DNA of 64,000 nt from Bolinopsis microptera (taxonomy: Eukaryota; Ctenophora; Tentaculata; Lobata; Bolinopsidae), in the NCBI RefSeq assembly GCF_026151205.1, contig NC_087081.1:4364246-4428245 (forward strand), written 5' to 3'. This document shows, one piece after another, positions 1 through 10,294 of this stretch (its first letter is position 1; each line of letters opens with the position of its first letter). Position numbers and translations under genes: made by a program. The notes beneath the pieces are model-generated. The model saw nothing but the letters and a program-made list of their open reading frames with translations, made no database searches and was not told the origin of the DNA.

Positions 1-380
1 GTCGTTGATCTTGATCATAACCTGATTAACTAGATCGTATAATTAATTAAAATTTTCTTAGTCTTACTGATTAGATCCCAACTGCAACTTGTCTAACTCT
101 AAACAAGCGACCCAGAGGGAAGAGGAACATTTAAATTGTTTGTGGCTTCCTGGAACACTTTAAAACCTTAGACCTGTAACATAATTTACTAAAAATGTGA
201 CAGAAATTGTAACTATGAAAATTTAATGCGTGTTTTTGAATAAAATTTGCGGGTTGATAGTTTTGCATTTCAACTGCGATAGTGAAGTCCCGCTCGTAGG
301 CACGGGTTACACTAGTATACGATATACAAGTTATAATCTGAAAATGGTTTAAATCAGATTTTTCCACGAGAACCGGAGGT

Positions 381-426
381 CCTAAACAGGATTAAACAGG
401 ATTAAACAGGATTAAACAGGATTGAA
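381..426. repeat. 10-bp tandem repeat (ATTAAACAGG), about 4 copies
   Basis: Units of ATTAAACAGG follow each other from 391 to 420, with degraded copies on both sides. Confidence 0.85.
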
Positions 427-900
427 CATAAATTTTTCAATGAGAGCCCTAACACTCACGTCTTAAATTTTAAAAATCATTAAAATTTAACTTCGTCACA
501 TCTTTGTCAAAAGAGAAACAAGTGCGAATATAATGACTTAGTTCCCATAAGCGTATGTTCCATAATGATATGATATGATGATATGAATTAGTAACCGAAT
601 ATCAACGGTTCAGTGTCAAAATGAAATGAAGCTCGACCTGACCGTCACGTATCCGCAAAGGAGTTCTGTTGATGTGTGGCGGGGACTTTACAGCTGGACT
701 TCAGCAGCTATCCTTCTAAGTTACTTCCTTCTTCGGGAAACGCATGTTGTTTGCTCTCACCAGGAATCTCCCTGTCTCTCTTATGATGCTAGCATCTGTG
801 AATAGCCCCTCTAAGTTAGCGAAAAGACTGATTTTGGCTCTCTGACTAAAGCGGCGTCGGTAATCTTCATACTGAAGAGTTAATTACGGGCACTTCGATG

Positions 901-1035
901 TTATCTAGCTCGTTCAGTTCTTACTTCTTCGGAGAGGGCATGTACGAAGCATTTGAACAGTTCCGGGGACATGGGATGCCCTTGTTCAGTTCCACAGAGG
1001 ACGTCAATCTTCTCCGAGGAGTTTTATTTTTGTTG
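901..1035 (-). pseudogene. Possible reverse-transcriptase relic
   Basis: The minus strand reads KIDVLCGTEQGHPMSPELFK followed by CFVHALSEEV and then a TAA stop. The QG-x-P-M-S-P-x-L-F pattern matches the QG-x-x-x-SP-x-L-F block of non-LTR reverse transcriptases. Nothing resembling the catalytic ADD box follows, and the upstream frame closes at a stop near 1035. I read this as a scrap of a retrotransposon. It could be a chance resemblance, so confidence is low. Confidence 0.35.
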
Positions 1036-2234
1036 AGGTGTTTTATTTTTTGTTCCATACAATCGAAATAGCGCCCTTGAACTCCTAGTTTCCAAAGTTT
1101 GTAGAGTCATATATGCTACAGAATCGTGATCTGAGTCTTATCAACGAGATCTAAATTGTAAACTAAAATCGGTTAATTGATAAAATATACGCTAATTAAT
1201 CAATTCGGACGTTACAATAAAGTTCCCTTATCAATATACTGCCCTATAAGTTACACTTATAGAATAAAGAGTGAGTTGTTGAGTTTGTGTGGTATATAAG
1301 TGGTATCATGTTTTGTTTTATTATTGGGCTGGTAACAATATCAAGCTTTGTTGATAATCTCTTATCTCCTTAGTCAAGTTTATGGAGCAACATTATATAA
1401 TATTATCATTAAATCATATTATCTAAATCTTCTACGCACCTCCATTTCTTTGAAACGAGAGTTCAATTTCTTTTTCCATGATAATTGTATTTTTATGCAC
1501 ACATGCGGCACCAACTTGAATGTATATTAAATTTATAGATATCACATGCTAAAACAATGATTGCCACGCTAAGGAGCTGCTACCCCAAATATCTTGCAGC
1601 TCTGATACCTAAATCAGTATAACTAACATTGTTTGACATTTCAATCATTCGTGTCCTCTGGGATTGCTGCTAGTCAACATTAACGACGATCTACGCCGAC
1701 TCGCTCAATCTCTGCAGCGTTATCCTAATAGAGATTAGATTTTAAATTAAAATTTTACTGGAGAATAAATTAGAAACTTCTTGATAAGAGAACTCCTAAA
1801 TAATTGTATTTCCGTAAACGGGAATAAAAGAATGCAGGGGCACAATCCTAATTTGACACCTGTCTGTTTTAAGATTAATAAATGGTTTAAGCAGTTAAGT
1901 CATGGAGGGATACAAGCAACCATTGTATTATGCTGTGTTACCAATACCAGTGCCACGATGAAAACGTGATAATTATCAAAGTCGGCACGTGGGCACGTGG
2001 CCGACACGTTTAACTATGTAGGGTGTTATTTATAGAGGGAGTTTAGCTCATCTACTGTATATTGTCTTTTGTTCATAAATCATCACTACTCTACTTTTTT
2101 TAAATTCTGTTCATTACGCTGATTGCATGCTTTTTAAATCTTTACGCGAGCATTAAATTGTGTGCTGAAATATTGTTCATTTAAAACTGAATACATTCAA
2201 ACCTCTCTTATATACTATATAGTCTTCATAATTT

Positions 2235-2486
2235 ATACCAGGCCTCTCTATACCAGGCCTCTCTATACTAGGCCTCTCTATACCAGGCCTCTCTATACCA
2301 GGCCTCTCTATACCAGGCCTCTCTATACCAGGCCTCTCTATACCATTACCAGGCCTCTCTATACCAGGCCTCTCTATACCATTACCAGGCCTCTCTATAC
2401 CAGGCATCTATTCCAGGCCTCTCTATACCAGGCCTCTCTATACCAGGCCTCTATACCAGGCCTCTCTATACTAGGTTCCTCGATAT
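2235..2486. repeat. 15-bp minisatellite (TACCAGGCCTCTCTA)
   Basis: About 16 units of TACCAGGCCTCTCTA run in tandem, some with insertions such as TACCAT and some shortened. The unit length is a multiple of three, so long ORFs appear on both strands (YTRPL plus, ERPGI minus). I treat these as artefacts of the repeat. Confidence 0.95.
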
Positions 2487-3215
2487 ACTGGGCTCCTCTT
2501 TTACCCAAACTCTCAGTTCAATTAGATGCTTGACAGGTTATTTAAATTGTTTATAAATAATATAATCACCATTTATTCCATCACCGTTCGTAAGCTGCTG
2601 AACTACCTTGACTATTACACGTGCAATCCACTGTTTTTATTCCAGCTTCACGTGACACAATTCAGCCAATCAAAGGACATGAGTTATGAATTTGCAAAGT
2701 TAAAGTTGCGAACTTTTATTTGGCCCAAAATGAGACTTTTCGCGATAACTCAAAATCTACATTGTCTCAAGTTTTCCTCCTGGAGAGGAAAAGTTATTAT
2801 TATAACGAGGCGAACATTTTGCAAAAAACCGGAAGTCTATCCCTTTTACTTTTTGAGATAGGCCCCAGCCAGTAACATTTCCTGGGCATGTAATATGTTA
2901 ACTAAACGATCCATTGTCAATTGTCATATGGGTTGCCGTTGTGGGTGATACTGATACAATAAAGAATACCAATATTTGAGGAGCCGATAAAATTGCTCAA
3001 TTATCGAATTTTTACTCATCACAACTAACAATATTATATATAACAACATTATATGGTAACCCAAACTTTAAAAGTCTTTTTTTTCTTTTCATATTGTTTA
3101 AAGCATATCTGAAAATTTCTTTCTAAATATAGAAACTTCACTAAAAAACGAGTCTAAAAACATCAAGAATCTACAAACATTAACACTGTTCCGCAGCAAC
3201 TCTAGATAATCAAGT
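2487..3215. other. Non-coding spacer
   Basis: The spacer contains one 111-codon ORF at 2526-2861 without a recognisable domain. I see no splice context or homology that supports it as a gene. Confidence 0.5.
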
Positions 3216-3983
3216 TCAGCACACACAGGAAACTAGCGAGAACAATTCCGCTAGCTTTGCAGTTAAAGGCGTGAGAGTAATGCTCCATATCTTCCCCCTC
3301 CTCGTTACCAGTGTCTCCACCCTCCTCGTTACCAGTGTCTTCCCCCTCCTCGTTATCAGTGTCTCCCCCCTCCTCGTTATCAGTGTCTCCCCCCTCCTCG
3401 TTATCAGTGTCTCCCCCCTCCTCGTTACCAGTGTCTCCCCCCTCCTCGTTACCAGTGTCTCCCCCCTCCTCGTTACCAGTGTCTCCCCCCTCCTCGTTAT
3501 CAGTGTCTTCCCCCTCCTCGTTACCAGTGTCTCCCCCTCCTCGTTACCAGTGTCTCCCCCCTCCTCGTTACCAGTGTCTCCCCCCTCCTCGTTACCAGTG
3601 TCTCCCCCCTCCTCGTTATCAGTGTCTCCCCCCTCCTCGTTATCAGTGTCTCCCCCCTCCTCGTTATCAGTGTCTCCCCCCTCCTCGTTATCAGTGTCTC
3701 CCCCCTCCTCGTTATCAGTGTCTTCATCCTCTTGCGGCGTCACCCTGTAACCGTCGATAGGTGCATCTTCCATACTATGTAATTCTATCGTTGCGACTTG
3801 ATAATCGGCCCAGGCTCCAGACCACTTAATATATGTACACGTCTCAGCTGACATCAGGAAGTTCAGAACCTCGACATCATTACAATGCACTGTTATCGCT
3901 GGTCTTTCTGCTATGTAGGCAATGGTCCAAACCTTTTCAACTTCAGTTGGTAAATTGGTAAATTCCCCACTCATCGATTGGCA
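3216..3983 (-). CDS. 3' part of a small secreted-protein gene with acidic repeat tail
   Basis: This is the downstream half of a minus-strand gene whose first 90 codons lie at 5916-6185. It enters the frame at codon TGC (3983-3981) and reads GEFTNLPTEVEKVWTIAYIA, then a segment with VHCNDVEVLNFLMSAETC and WSGAWADY, a compact Cys-containing domain. After VTPQEDED come about eight copies of DTDNEEGG encoded by a 24-bp minisatellite. One unit near 3533-3538 has five Cs where its neighbours have six. This shifts the frame, and the rest reads GETLVTRR repeats until the stop near 3216. The native C-terminus is therefore uncertain: the missing base may be a real frameshift or a homopolymer sequencing error. 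I do not recognise the family by name. The split by the element at 3989-5915 is described separately. Confidence 0.55.
   Translation of the reverse strand, partial: CQSMSGEFTNLPTEVEKVWTIAYIAERPAITVHCNDVEVLNFLMSAETCTYIKWSGAWADYQVATIELHSMEDAPIDGYRVTPQEDEDTDNEEGGDTDNEEGGDTDNEEGGDTDNEEGGDTDNEEGGDTGNEEGGDTGNEEGGDTGNEEGETLVTRRGKTLITRRGETLVTRRGETLVTRRGETLVTRRGETLITRRGETLITRRGETLITRRGKTLVTRRVETLVTRRGKIWSITLTPLTAKLAELFSLVSCVC
3289..3730. repeat. 24-bp minisatellite inside coding sequence (encodes DTDNEEGG)
   Basis: About 18 units of a 24-bp sequence run in tandem (CTCGTTATCAGTGTC plus a C-rich tail, plus strand). Variants have ACC for ATC or CTTCC for CTCCC. Read on the minus strand in the gene's frame, each unit gives the acidic octapeptide DTDNEEGG. 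A 23-bp unit near 3520-3545 breaks the frame. Confidence 0.95.
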
Positions 3984-3988
3984 CTTAT

Positions 3989-4145
3989 ATGGACACGTTC
4001 GTCGTTCATTGAAGTTTGAGGAAATTGGTAAATTTCTAAAACAGCGTTTTTGACGATAGTGGTTTAATTTTAACATATTTTAATCTAGCGTGTTCATAAG
4101 TTCTGAACATTAGCCACGTGACCCATACTCCCATATGCACTGCTC
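3989..4145 (+). repeat. Internal direct repeat, copy 1
   Basis: The segment shares its start (ATGGACACGTTC) and a later block (TAGCGTGTTCA, then ACATTAGCCACGTGACCCAT) with 4668-4785, about 680 bp away in the same orientation. It includes the left terminus of the inverted-repeat element. Confidence 0.75.
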
Positions 4146-4198
4146 AAAAATAAAATGTATTGCTTTTAGGCACTATTATGTAAAAAATGTCACATTTT

Positions 4199-5853
4199 TG
4201 TGACATTGTTTACCATAGCTGCCCAATTAGCATTTTTTGGTCTAAAATATAGTAGATTAGGTCAATCTAACAATTATGATGCAATGTAGGCCTAAAGGGC
4301 AGTGATCGAACGGCTTTAAGGCAACATTTCGTAAACTTTGTCACACTCAGAATACGAGACCTCTTTTCTACTGTGAGGTGTCCTCAAAACCCTTTCAACT
4401 CATTATTTGATAGTTCTTCTGCCAATCATAGCCCTAAAATATGTTGTTTTGAAAAGTTAACAAACACATGCACTTGGCTATTGGGAAATGATGTAAATTC
4501 TGTCACATTATATGGAATTTGAAATTCTGGGTGAATTTCCGAAATCATTTATATCTGATTTTGGTTTGGAAGGCAGGAAAACTCTATATGAGGACAATAC
4601 ACGGATACAGTTGATTCAAGTATAGGGCAGTTGATGTAAACATCGTCACAAAATGATACGAAATCGTAAATGGACACGTTCATGTTAAAGTTTAAGGATA
4701 TTGGTAAACCAAAAAAAATAGCGTGTTCAGAAGTTCTGGACATTAGCCACGTGACCCATACTTCCATATACACGGCTTAGAATTCAATATTTTTCCAGGA
4801 ATTATTGGTAGGTTATTTTTCAGCAAATCAGAACTCAAGTTTAACAATGCTGAGTTTGATATCACTAATTTACCGAAATGTGACGAAATTTACTTTTCCT
4901 GCCCCAACAGTATAATTTCAATGTGATGAAAAATGGGCATGGGTTTCTATATTTCCTGTATAAATCCATTCCAACTATGATAAGGGCAGTTGATATTAAA
5001 GAAAATATATCTAACTAATGCAATGGCTGATGTGACGAAATTTACATTTCTTGCCCCTATTTTGAAGAATCATACCTCAATTAGTATATAATGTTACTTT
5101 ATCACCATCACTATGTCGATAAATTAGTTATTTTGCCAACACGGAGCAAATAAAGTTATAATATTTTTTTTGTGACGAAATTTACAAATTTTTACCCTGT
5201 TCAGGTGTTGAAATTTATTCAATGTTAACATATCACTGCCATATAATAATTTATATAACCGGCGTATGGTTGAAATATTGTTAATTGATCCATAGTACGT
5301 AATATAGGGTGTTTAAGTTGGTATACTAATATTTACTCAATTTTACACATGTTTAGATATCATACAAATTTATGTGACTAAATTTATCTATTTCTGCCTT
5401 CTGTATTTGTATTTGCGTATAACAATGAAATATGTGAACAATTCCCAACACATTCAGCTCATAAAATAATGCTAAACTATTCGGCATTTCTTGTCAGGAT
5501 GTCATAAACATCCCTCATACAAATTTCTTAAATGTGTGACGGAGTTTACATGGTGCTACCATTTAAGGAAAAAAGTCGCTAAATATGTAGATAATAGTCA
5601 TATACAGCTATTCTATGAATTGGAAATTCGAAAATTTGGTCAAACACGGCAACAAGGGGTCCATATAAACTCCGTCACGTTTTTATAGTGTGACAAAGTT
5701 TACAACTCACTGCCGGCCGCATTTAAGCGATATCTTATCGTCTGATAAAGATATCGTTATGCGACAAAGTTTATCTAGAGGATGAAACGATTATCTTAGG
5801 GTTAGAGGGTTTATATAGTTTCATAGTGTGACACATTTTACATCATCGTGCCA
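4199..5853. repeat. Dispersed 26-bp motif in both orientations (TGTGACGAAATTTAC...CTGCCC)
   Basis: At least 13 diverged copies of TGTGACRAARTTTAC, followed 5-8 bases later by CTGCCC, lie inside the inverted-repeat element. Forward copies start near 4199, 4879, 5031, 5171, 5373, 5535, 5689, 5760 and 5827. Reverse copies end near 4344, 4507, 4650 and 5680. Spacing is irregular (about 26-240 bp), so this is not a simple tandem array. Subterminal transposase-binding sites or remnants of an older satellite are possible origins. Confidence 0.75.
4668..4785 (+). repeat. Internal direct repeat, copy 2
   Basis: The segment repeats the terminus-like start ATGGACACGTTCA and the block TAGCGTGTTCAGAAGTTCTG seen at 3989-4145, with several substitutions and a shorter middle. 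Confidence 0.75.
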
Positions 5854-5915
5854 TTAAGTAGGGTCACTAATATTTACCAATATCCTCAAACTTCAATGAA
5901 CGTGTCCATATACAT

Positions 5916-6185
5916 CTTATGTATCTTATACTTAATGGCGTCGTTAAACTGTAGTAACATGATATTAAGAAATCCCTCATCGGTCCCACGGAATTTAATC
6001 TTGATCTGGTCTCCACTGCCAATTTCACTAGTGGTCTTAATCTGTATAGATGCTACATCCTTAACATCTATGGAAGGCGACTCCTGAGTGCCGTCTATTA
6101 TCTCTATATTTTCTTGCCATGAGTTTGCTTCAGCTTTGTTGAGTGATAAGGAAACTACTAGCATTACTGCTAATAAATGGACCAT
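5916..6185 (-). CDS. 5' part of small secreted-protein gene (signal peptide and first half of domain)
   Basis: The ATG at 6185-6183 opens a 90-codon frame. Residues 1-20 (MVHLLAVMLVVSLSLNKAEA) are a typical signal peptide. A beta-rich segment follows, with DVKDVASIQIKTTSEIGSG, DQIKIKFRG and a hydrophobic MLLQF. The frame continues beyond AAG at 5918-5916 only into the inverted-repeat element, where it ends after MYMDTFIEV. Across the element it resumes at 3983 without a frame change. Possible present-day splicing: a donor AT|GTATAT at 5914-5913 with an acceptor at GATGAG|T near 3970 would also keep the frame, so the element may act as an intron. The gene's transcription and its family are not established from the sequence. 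Confidence 0.6.
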
Positions 6186-6189
6186 CTCG

Positions 6190-7190
6190 CTTATTCTTTT
6201 CTCCTAGAAAATGAATATATTTTAAATTTGCAATTAAAATGATATAGTTGTACTGCAATTAAAATATTTAGAAAAATTTGGAATATCAGGTAAAAACAGT
6301 ACGTGCCATCCATCGCTTATCCAAGACTGATAGCCATAGTTGGTTCGTGCGCACTTCACACTCTTTAAAAACACGAACAATTTTTTTTAAATTCGGATTT
6401 TTAATGGTTTTGAATGCCTTCTATAAGCGTTCATATTAATGTCCGTTCATAATTATGTCCGTTCATTTAATATCCGTCCAAATAAGGTCCGATAAGATAG
6501 TCATTCAGGACCGACTAGAGAACGGGTTTAAAAAGTCACGTGACAGTCGAGTGTAGAGTGATTAATCTTCATCCCATAAAACAGGCCCTGCTGTACAGCT
6601 GCCCTAATTGAAATTATTTGCTGAGAGAATGAATAAATGAATAAGGCAGCAGCGATGCAAACGGATAAAAGTTCAAAATGTTATACATAATTATAATAAT
6701 TGAAGTTCGAGCAAAAATAGCAACGTTCAGTAAAATTTGATGGAGGAAGAAAATTGAAAATTGAAAATAGGCCACAAGTCCGGAAAAGATTTTCAGGGAT
6801 CAAGAGCTGGTCCTTAAACATTCTGTAATTTTTGGAGGATTTCTGGAATTTAAAGAATTCCTGGAAATGATCCTGAAAATGATGGGGGTTCACGACAATG
6901 GTATGGAGGACGAACGACTTCATACAAATCTTAATCAGGTAACCGGAAGTTAACCCAGTTATAGTCTATAGAGGAATCTACGAATCTTTCCTAGCCGTTA
7001 AGTAAACATCTACGGTAAGGTAATGCTTCCCTTGACATGACGATAACATTAACTTAGCCTGCGGACATGTTTATAAGATAAACATATATCTCTGCGGATG
7101 CCAGATAATGTAAAAAAACACTTCAGTTTATATTGGTCGTTCGCTTTTCTTATTCTGATTCATTCACGGCCTATTTCATTCTCTTTTGAC
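6190..7190. other. Upstream and intergenic region without a gene
   Basis: I see no gene. A short degenerate repeat of TGTCCGTTCAT occurs at 6425-6475. The 80-codon ORF at 6681-6923 (minus) has no recognisable domain. Confidence 0.5.
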
Positions 7191-7193
7191 TGT

Positions 7194-7351
7194 GTCAAAT
7201 GCTTTAATGGCCTCCAAATCAGCATGAAAAAATTAAAAATTGGTCAAGGAATAGGGATTTTAGAGCCCTAAATTTGGACCCCCAAGTGGTGTCAAAAACG
7301 AGAATTAAATAGGTAATAATTATTTTAGTCTTTTGAGTCTTATACGGGTTC
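7194..7351 (-). repeat. Dispersed repeat, copy A
   Basis: In reverse orientation this matches 20803-20863 plus 21322-21430 and 40658-40800. All carry GACACCACTTGG, a segment reading TTCCTTGGCCAATTTTTTA or a close variant, and ACTAAAATAATTATTAC. The family is unnamed and has no coding capacity. Confidence 0.8.
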
Positions 7352-7768
7352 CTGCCAGTTGTAATTAGTTTAAAATATGTAATATTGTGACAGTGACACC
7401 AGGTGGATTCTTAGAGTTGATACAGCTGACAGCTATTACACCTCAATTTACCGTGCATACTGCATATTTCATTTTCGACAAATTCTAGAATTAGCTGTGT
7501 GTATATTGGATCTTACAATAATGTTTATGATAATCCAATGCTGCATCAGATTTATGCAATATGCATCAAGCCATTAAATTTAATCATTAATTTAAAAAGT
7601 TAAATTCATTCCTACATTGTAATTGTTACTAGATTTCCTATAATATGGTCAAAACAACTTGAGAACGGACTCTACGATCCAGATCTATAAAACGCAGTTT
7701 ATAGTAGGTATCATCTCGCCGCATATTCTTCAATTGAGTTACAAAAGAGGTCAGCTGAGCAATAGGTG

Positions 7769-8629
7769 TAGTAGAGGCTCTTACGGGCATTGTCTGCTCG
7801 ATACGTTAGGGACCCCAGATACACCTTACTAGACGTATTTTTGACCGTAGAATCGATTGAAAGTGGTTTCAAGATGATTGGACTGATTGTTCTGGGGTAA
7901 AATCGCAAAAAACCGATTTTTGGGCCAAAAATAGGCCAAAAAACCATGTTTTTTGATATTTTGAGCAAGTTAATTTTGTTGGCATGTCGGCAAAACTTGC
8001 ATAAAGATAGCTAAAAGACAGCCGCACAAGATTGTATAAAAATAAAACAAATCCCTCTATTTGTTCTGAGGTAAAAATCCAAAAAAGTGGTAAAAATTTT
8101 GACTTTTTTGCTTGAAGTTTGAATAATTTTTTGCAGTTGTATTAAATCAACCCAAAAATAGTCACATCGTGTTTGCCTAAATTTTTCCTTTCCGAGAAGT
8201 ACCCACTTCATATACTTTATCGAAGTTTGAATATTGTCACTCCGCAAGCGTTTTTGCCAAATTTTCGACGCGCACTACGCGCAAAAGCATTTAGTTGTTA
8301 TCAATTGGCACCCGCGCGTTCATCATAAATTTCAAACAGCTATAACTCAGCGAGATTATGTCCGTTCTAGCTCATATTTTCACACTAAATAGAAAATAAT
8401 GTGATCTTATTGCTGACAAAATATGAATATAATTACTCTATTTGCCTTAGAGTAATAGACTGTCAAAGTTTAAAACGCGCATTGGTATAGCACGTGACTA
8501 ATAAGTCCAAATTTATACTTCTTAACATATTATCGATCCTTAGACATCATACTATTGTGTCCAATTAGCGGTTAGGTCTCTAAACTCGTAGCAGAAAACA
8601 CGTCTTTTTGCCCGTAAGAGCCTCTACTA
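7769..8629. mobile_element. Non-autonomous element with 21-bp terminal inverted repeats
   Basis: The left end TAGTAGAGGCTCTTACGGGC(A) at 7769-7789 is matched exactly by its reverse complement at 8609-8629. The flanks are GTG on both sides (7766-7768 and 8630-8632), consistent with a 3-bp target duplication. Partial similarity continues inside the ends (CTGCTxxGA and GGGACC on one side, mirrored near 8572-8596). The 820-bp interior is AT-rich with no transposase ORF. The superfamily is not assigned; a 3-bp duplication would fit PIF/Harbinger. Confidence 0.6.
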
Positions 8630-8840
8630 GTGTAGTAATTACTCTTTCAAGGTTAGATCCACAACCAAGAATTCCCTGACAATAGAAATGTCCCATACGG
8701 AAAGATCTCTTAATCACGCGCGTTACCAAACTTTAATTGTAACCGTTCTTCCGCAGTATAACTAAGTTCTCAGCTGAATCACTAAACTAATTTAACAATC
8801 TTTTCCATCCTGTACACAGGAGGACCAAAGTGCAAAGAAA

Positions 8841-9184
8841 CTGCTGCTAACTGCTGCTAACTGCTGCTAACTGCTGCTAACTGCTGCTAACTGCTGCTAA
8901 CTGCTGATAACTGCTGCTAACTGCTGCTAACTGCTGCTAACTGTTGCTAACTGCTGCTAACTGCTGCTAACTGTTGCTAACTGTTGATAACTGCTGCTAA
9001 CTGCTGCTAACTGCTGCTAACTGTTGCTAACTGCTGCTAACTGCTGCTAACTGCTGCTAACTGCTGCTAACTGCTGCTAACTGTTGCTAACTGTTGCTAA
9101 CTACTGCTAACTGTTGCTAACTGTTGATAACTGCTGCTAACTGCTGTTAACTGCTGCTAACTGTTGATAACTGCTGCTAACTGC
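8841..9184. repeat. 10-bp satellite (CTGCTGCTAA), locus 1
   Basis: About 34 units of CTGCTGCTAA, with scattered variants CTGTTGCTAA and CTGTTGATAA. The array is preceded by AAAGTGCAAAGAAA, which also precedes the larger array at 44755. Confidence 0.97.
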
Positions 9185-9215
9185 AGGGAATTTTGTACCA
9201 AATGAACTATCTCTA

Positions 9216-9515
9216 CTATAATTCAGAAAATTATTTCTGTATGTCTGTCTGTACGACCGCCCACGTGCAAATTAGGCGAAAAATAGGAAGTTGCATAGTA
9301 ACCATGGTAACGAGGATTATTACACGCACGTGCACGTGCAATGGTTGTTTTAACGTCATTTCGATCAGTTTTGTTGATATAACGCTGTGCTTAGTACGAG
9401 CAACATTTTAATTGGCTGTATCTTCGGTTCATGTGTAGGATAGTTTTTGACGCCATTTAAACTTACCAACAAAGAATACTATTAGCTTCCTCCCTGTGAC
9501 CACGGGTTTTCTAGT
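9216..9515. mobile_element. Dispersed 300-bp repeat, complete copy
   Basis: The copy starts at ACTATAATTCAGAAA and ends in CCCTGTGACCACGGG plus TTTTCTAGT. A second copy begins 304 bp later (9519) and a third, 3'-only copy ends at 10262. It contains a near-palindromic GTAACCATGGTAAC and several CACGTG-type words. The end (GC-rich hairpin-like CCC...GGG and then CTAGT) resembles a Helitron 3' terminus, but the hairpin loop is very short. Its class is unproven. Confidence 0.65.
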
Positions 9516-9518
9516 CAA

Positions 9519-9765
9519 TACTATAATTCAAAGAACTATTTCTGTATGTAGAATGTCTGTCTGTACGACCGCCCACGTGCAAATTAGGTAAAAAGCAAAA
9601 GGTTGCATAGTTACCATGGTAACGAGGATTGTTACAGTTACACGCACATGCACGCACAAAGATTTGCGAGCGCCATTTTGATCGGTTTTGTGGTAATTAC
9701 GTTGTGTTGAACGTGTTTTACATTCGATTCGAATGTTCAGAGGTACATGGATTTCCGGACCGAGA
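9519..9765. mobile_element. Dispersed 300-bp repeat, 5' half
   Basis: The segment matches the first three quarters of the copy at 9216-9515 (TGTCTGTCTGTACGACCGCC and GTTACCATGGTAACGAGGAT are shared). Similarity fades near 9765. The missing 3' part may be the fragment at 10139-10262. Confidence 0.7.
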
Positions 9766-10138
9766 CTGGTATTCATCAGAAAAAGTAGGTATGAGCTAAA
9801 GCTCTAAAGGTAGGACAGAACAGATTACCGGAAATAGAGCTATAGATTGGATATAATAATATAATAGAATCAAGTAATCAAGCACACGAATGACCTAGAG
9901 CTTCATTGAATTTGCAATGAAAAATACCATTGAGAAAAGACCATTTTTGAGAAAAGACAGAAAGTTTGTTTACATTCCTCGAGATGATTGGTTTAGAGCT
10001 CCGCCGGACCAATTAACAGTCTGATATTTTAGGTCCGTCATTGAAACTCCCAGTTTAGTGATAGACATTGACACAAAATAGCATTCCGTAAATTTCAACT
10101 TCAGCTGTTGATGATTGGTTTAGAGCTGCCCCAGATGT

Positions 10139-10262
10139 GTTTAGTGCGAGCAACATTTTAATCGGCTGTGTCTTCGGTTGTGACGGATATTTTTAGATGC
10201 GATAAAAACTTACTACGAAAGAATACTATTACCTTCCTCCCTGTGACCACGGGCTTTCTAGT
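10139..10262. mobile_element. Dispersed 300-bp repeat, 3' half
   Basis: The segment matches 9385-9515: TTTAGTGCGAGCAACATTTT, then GAATACTATTACCTTCCTCC and the CTTTCTAGT end. It may be the rest of the 9519-9765 copy, separated by about 375 bp of other sequence. Confidence 0.7.
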
Positions 10263-10294
10263 TATTACTAAAGTAATTATTTATTAAATCAAAG

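Larger units (their letters stand above)
1..2230. other. Non-coding AT-rich stretch
   Basis: I see no convincing gene here. The stretch holds a four-copy 10-bp repeat near 391 and a possible reverse-transcriptase scrap near 901-1035; both are listed separately. Short ORFs at 1348-1530 and 1781-1969 have no recognisable domain and the composition of random AT-rich DNA. Confidence 0.6.
3989..5915. mobile_element. Non-autonomous inverted-repeat element splitting a coding sequence
   Basis: The plus-strand left end reads ATGGACACGTTCG then TCATTGAAGTTTGAGGAAATT. The right end is its inverted counterpart, reading GGACACGTTCATTGAAGTTT on the minus strand, so the termini form inverted repeats of about 40 bp. 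The 5-bp sequence CTTAT flanks both ends (3984-3988 and 5916-5920). Removing the element and one CTTAT joins the two halves of the secreted-protein gene in one open frame at KYKIHK|CQSMSG. A further partial terminus-like copy lies at 4668-4785 in direct orientation. No transposase ORF is present. Exact ends are uncertain: an alternative reading has TATATGG termini and a TA duplication, but that leaves an in-frame stop in the ancestral gene. Confidence 0.65.
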
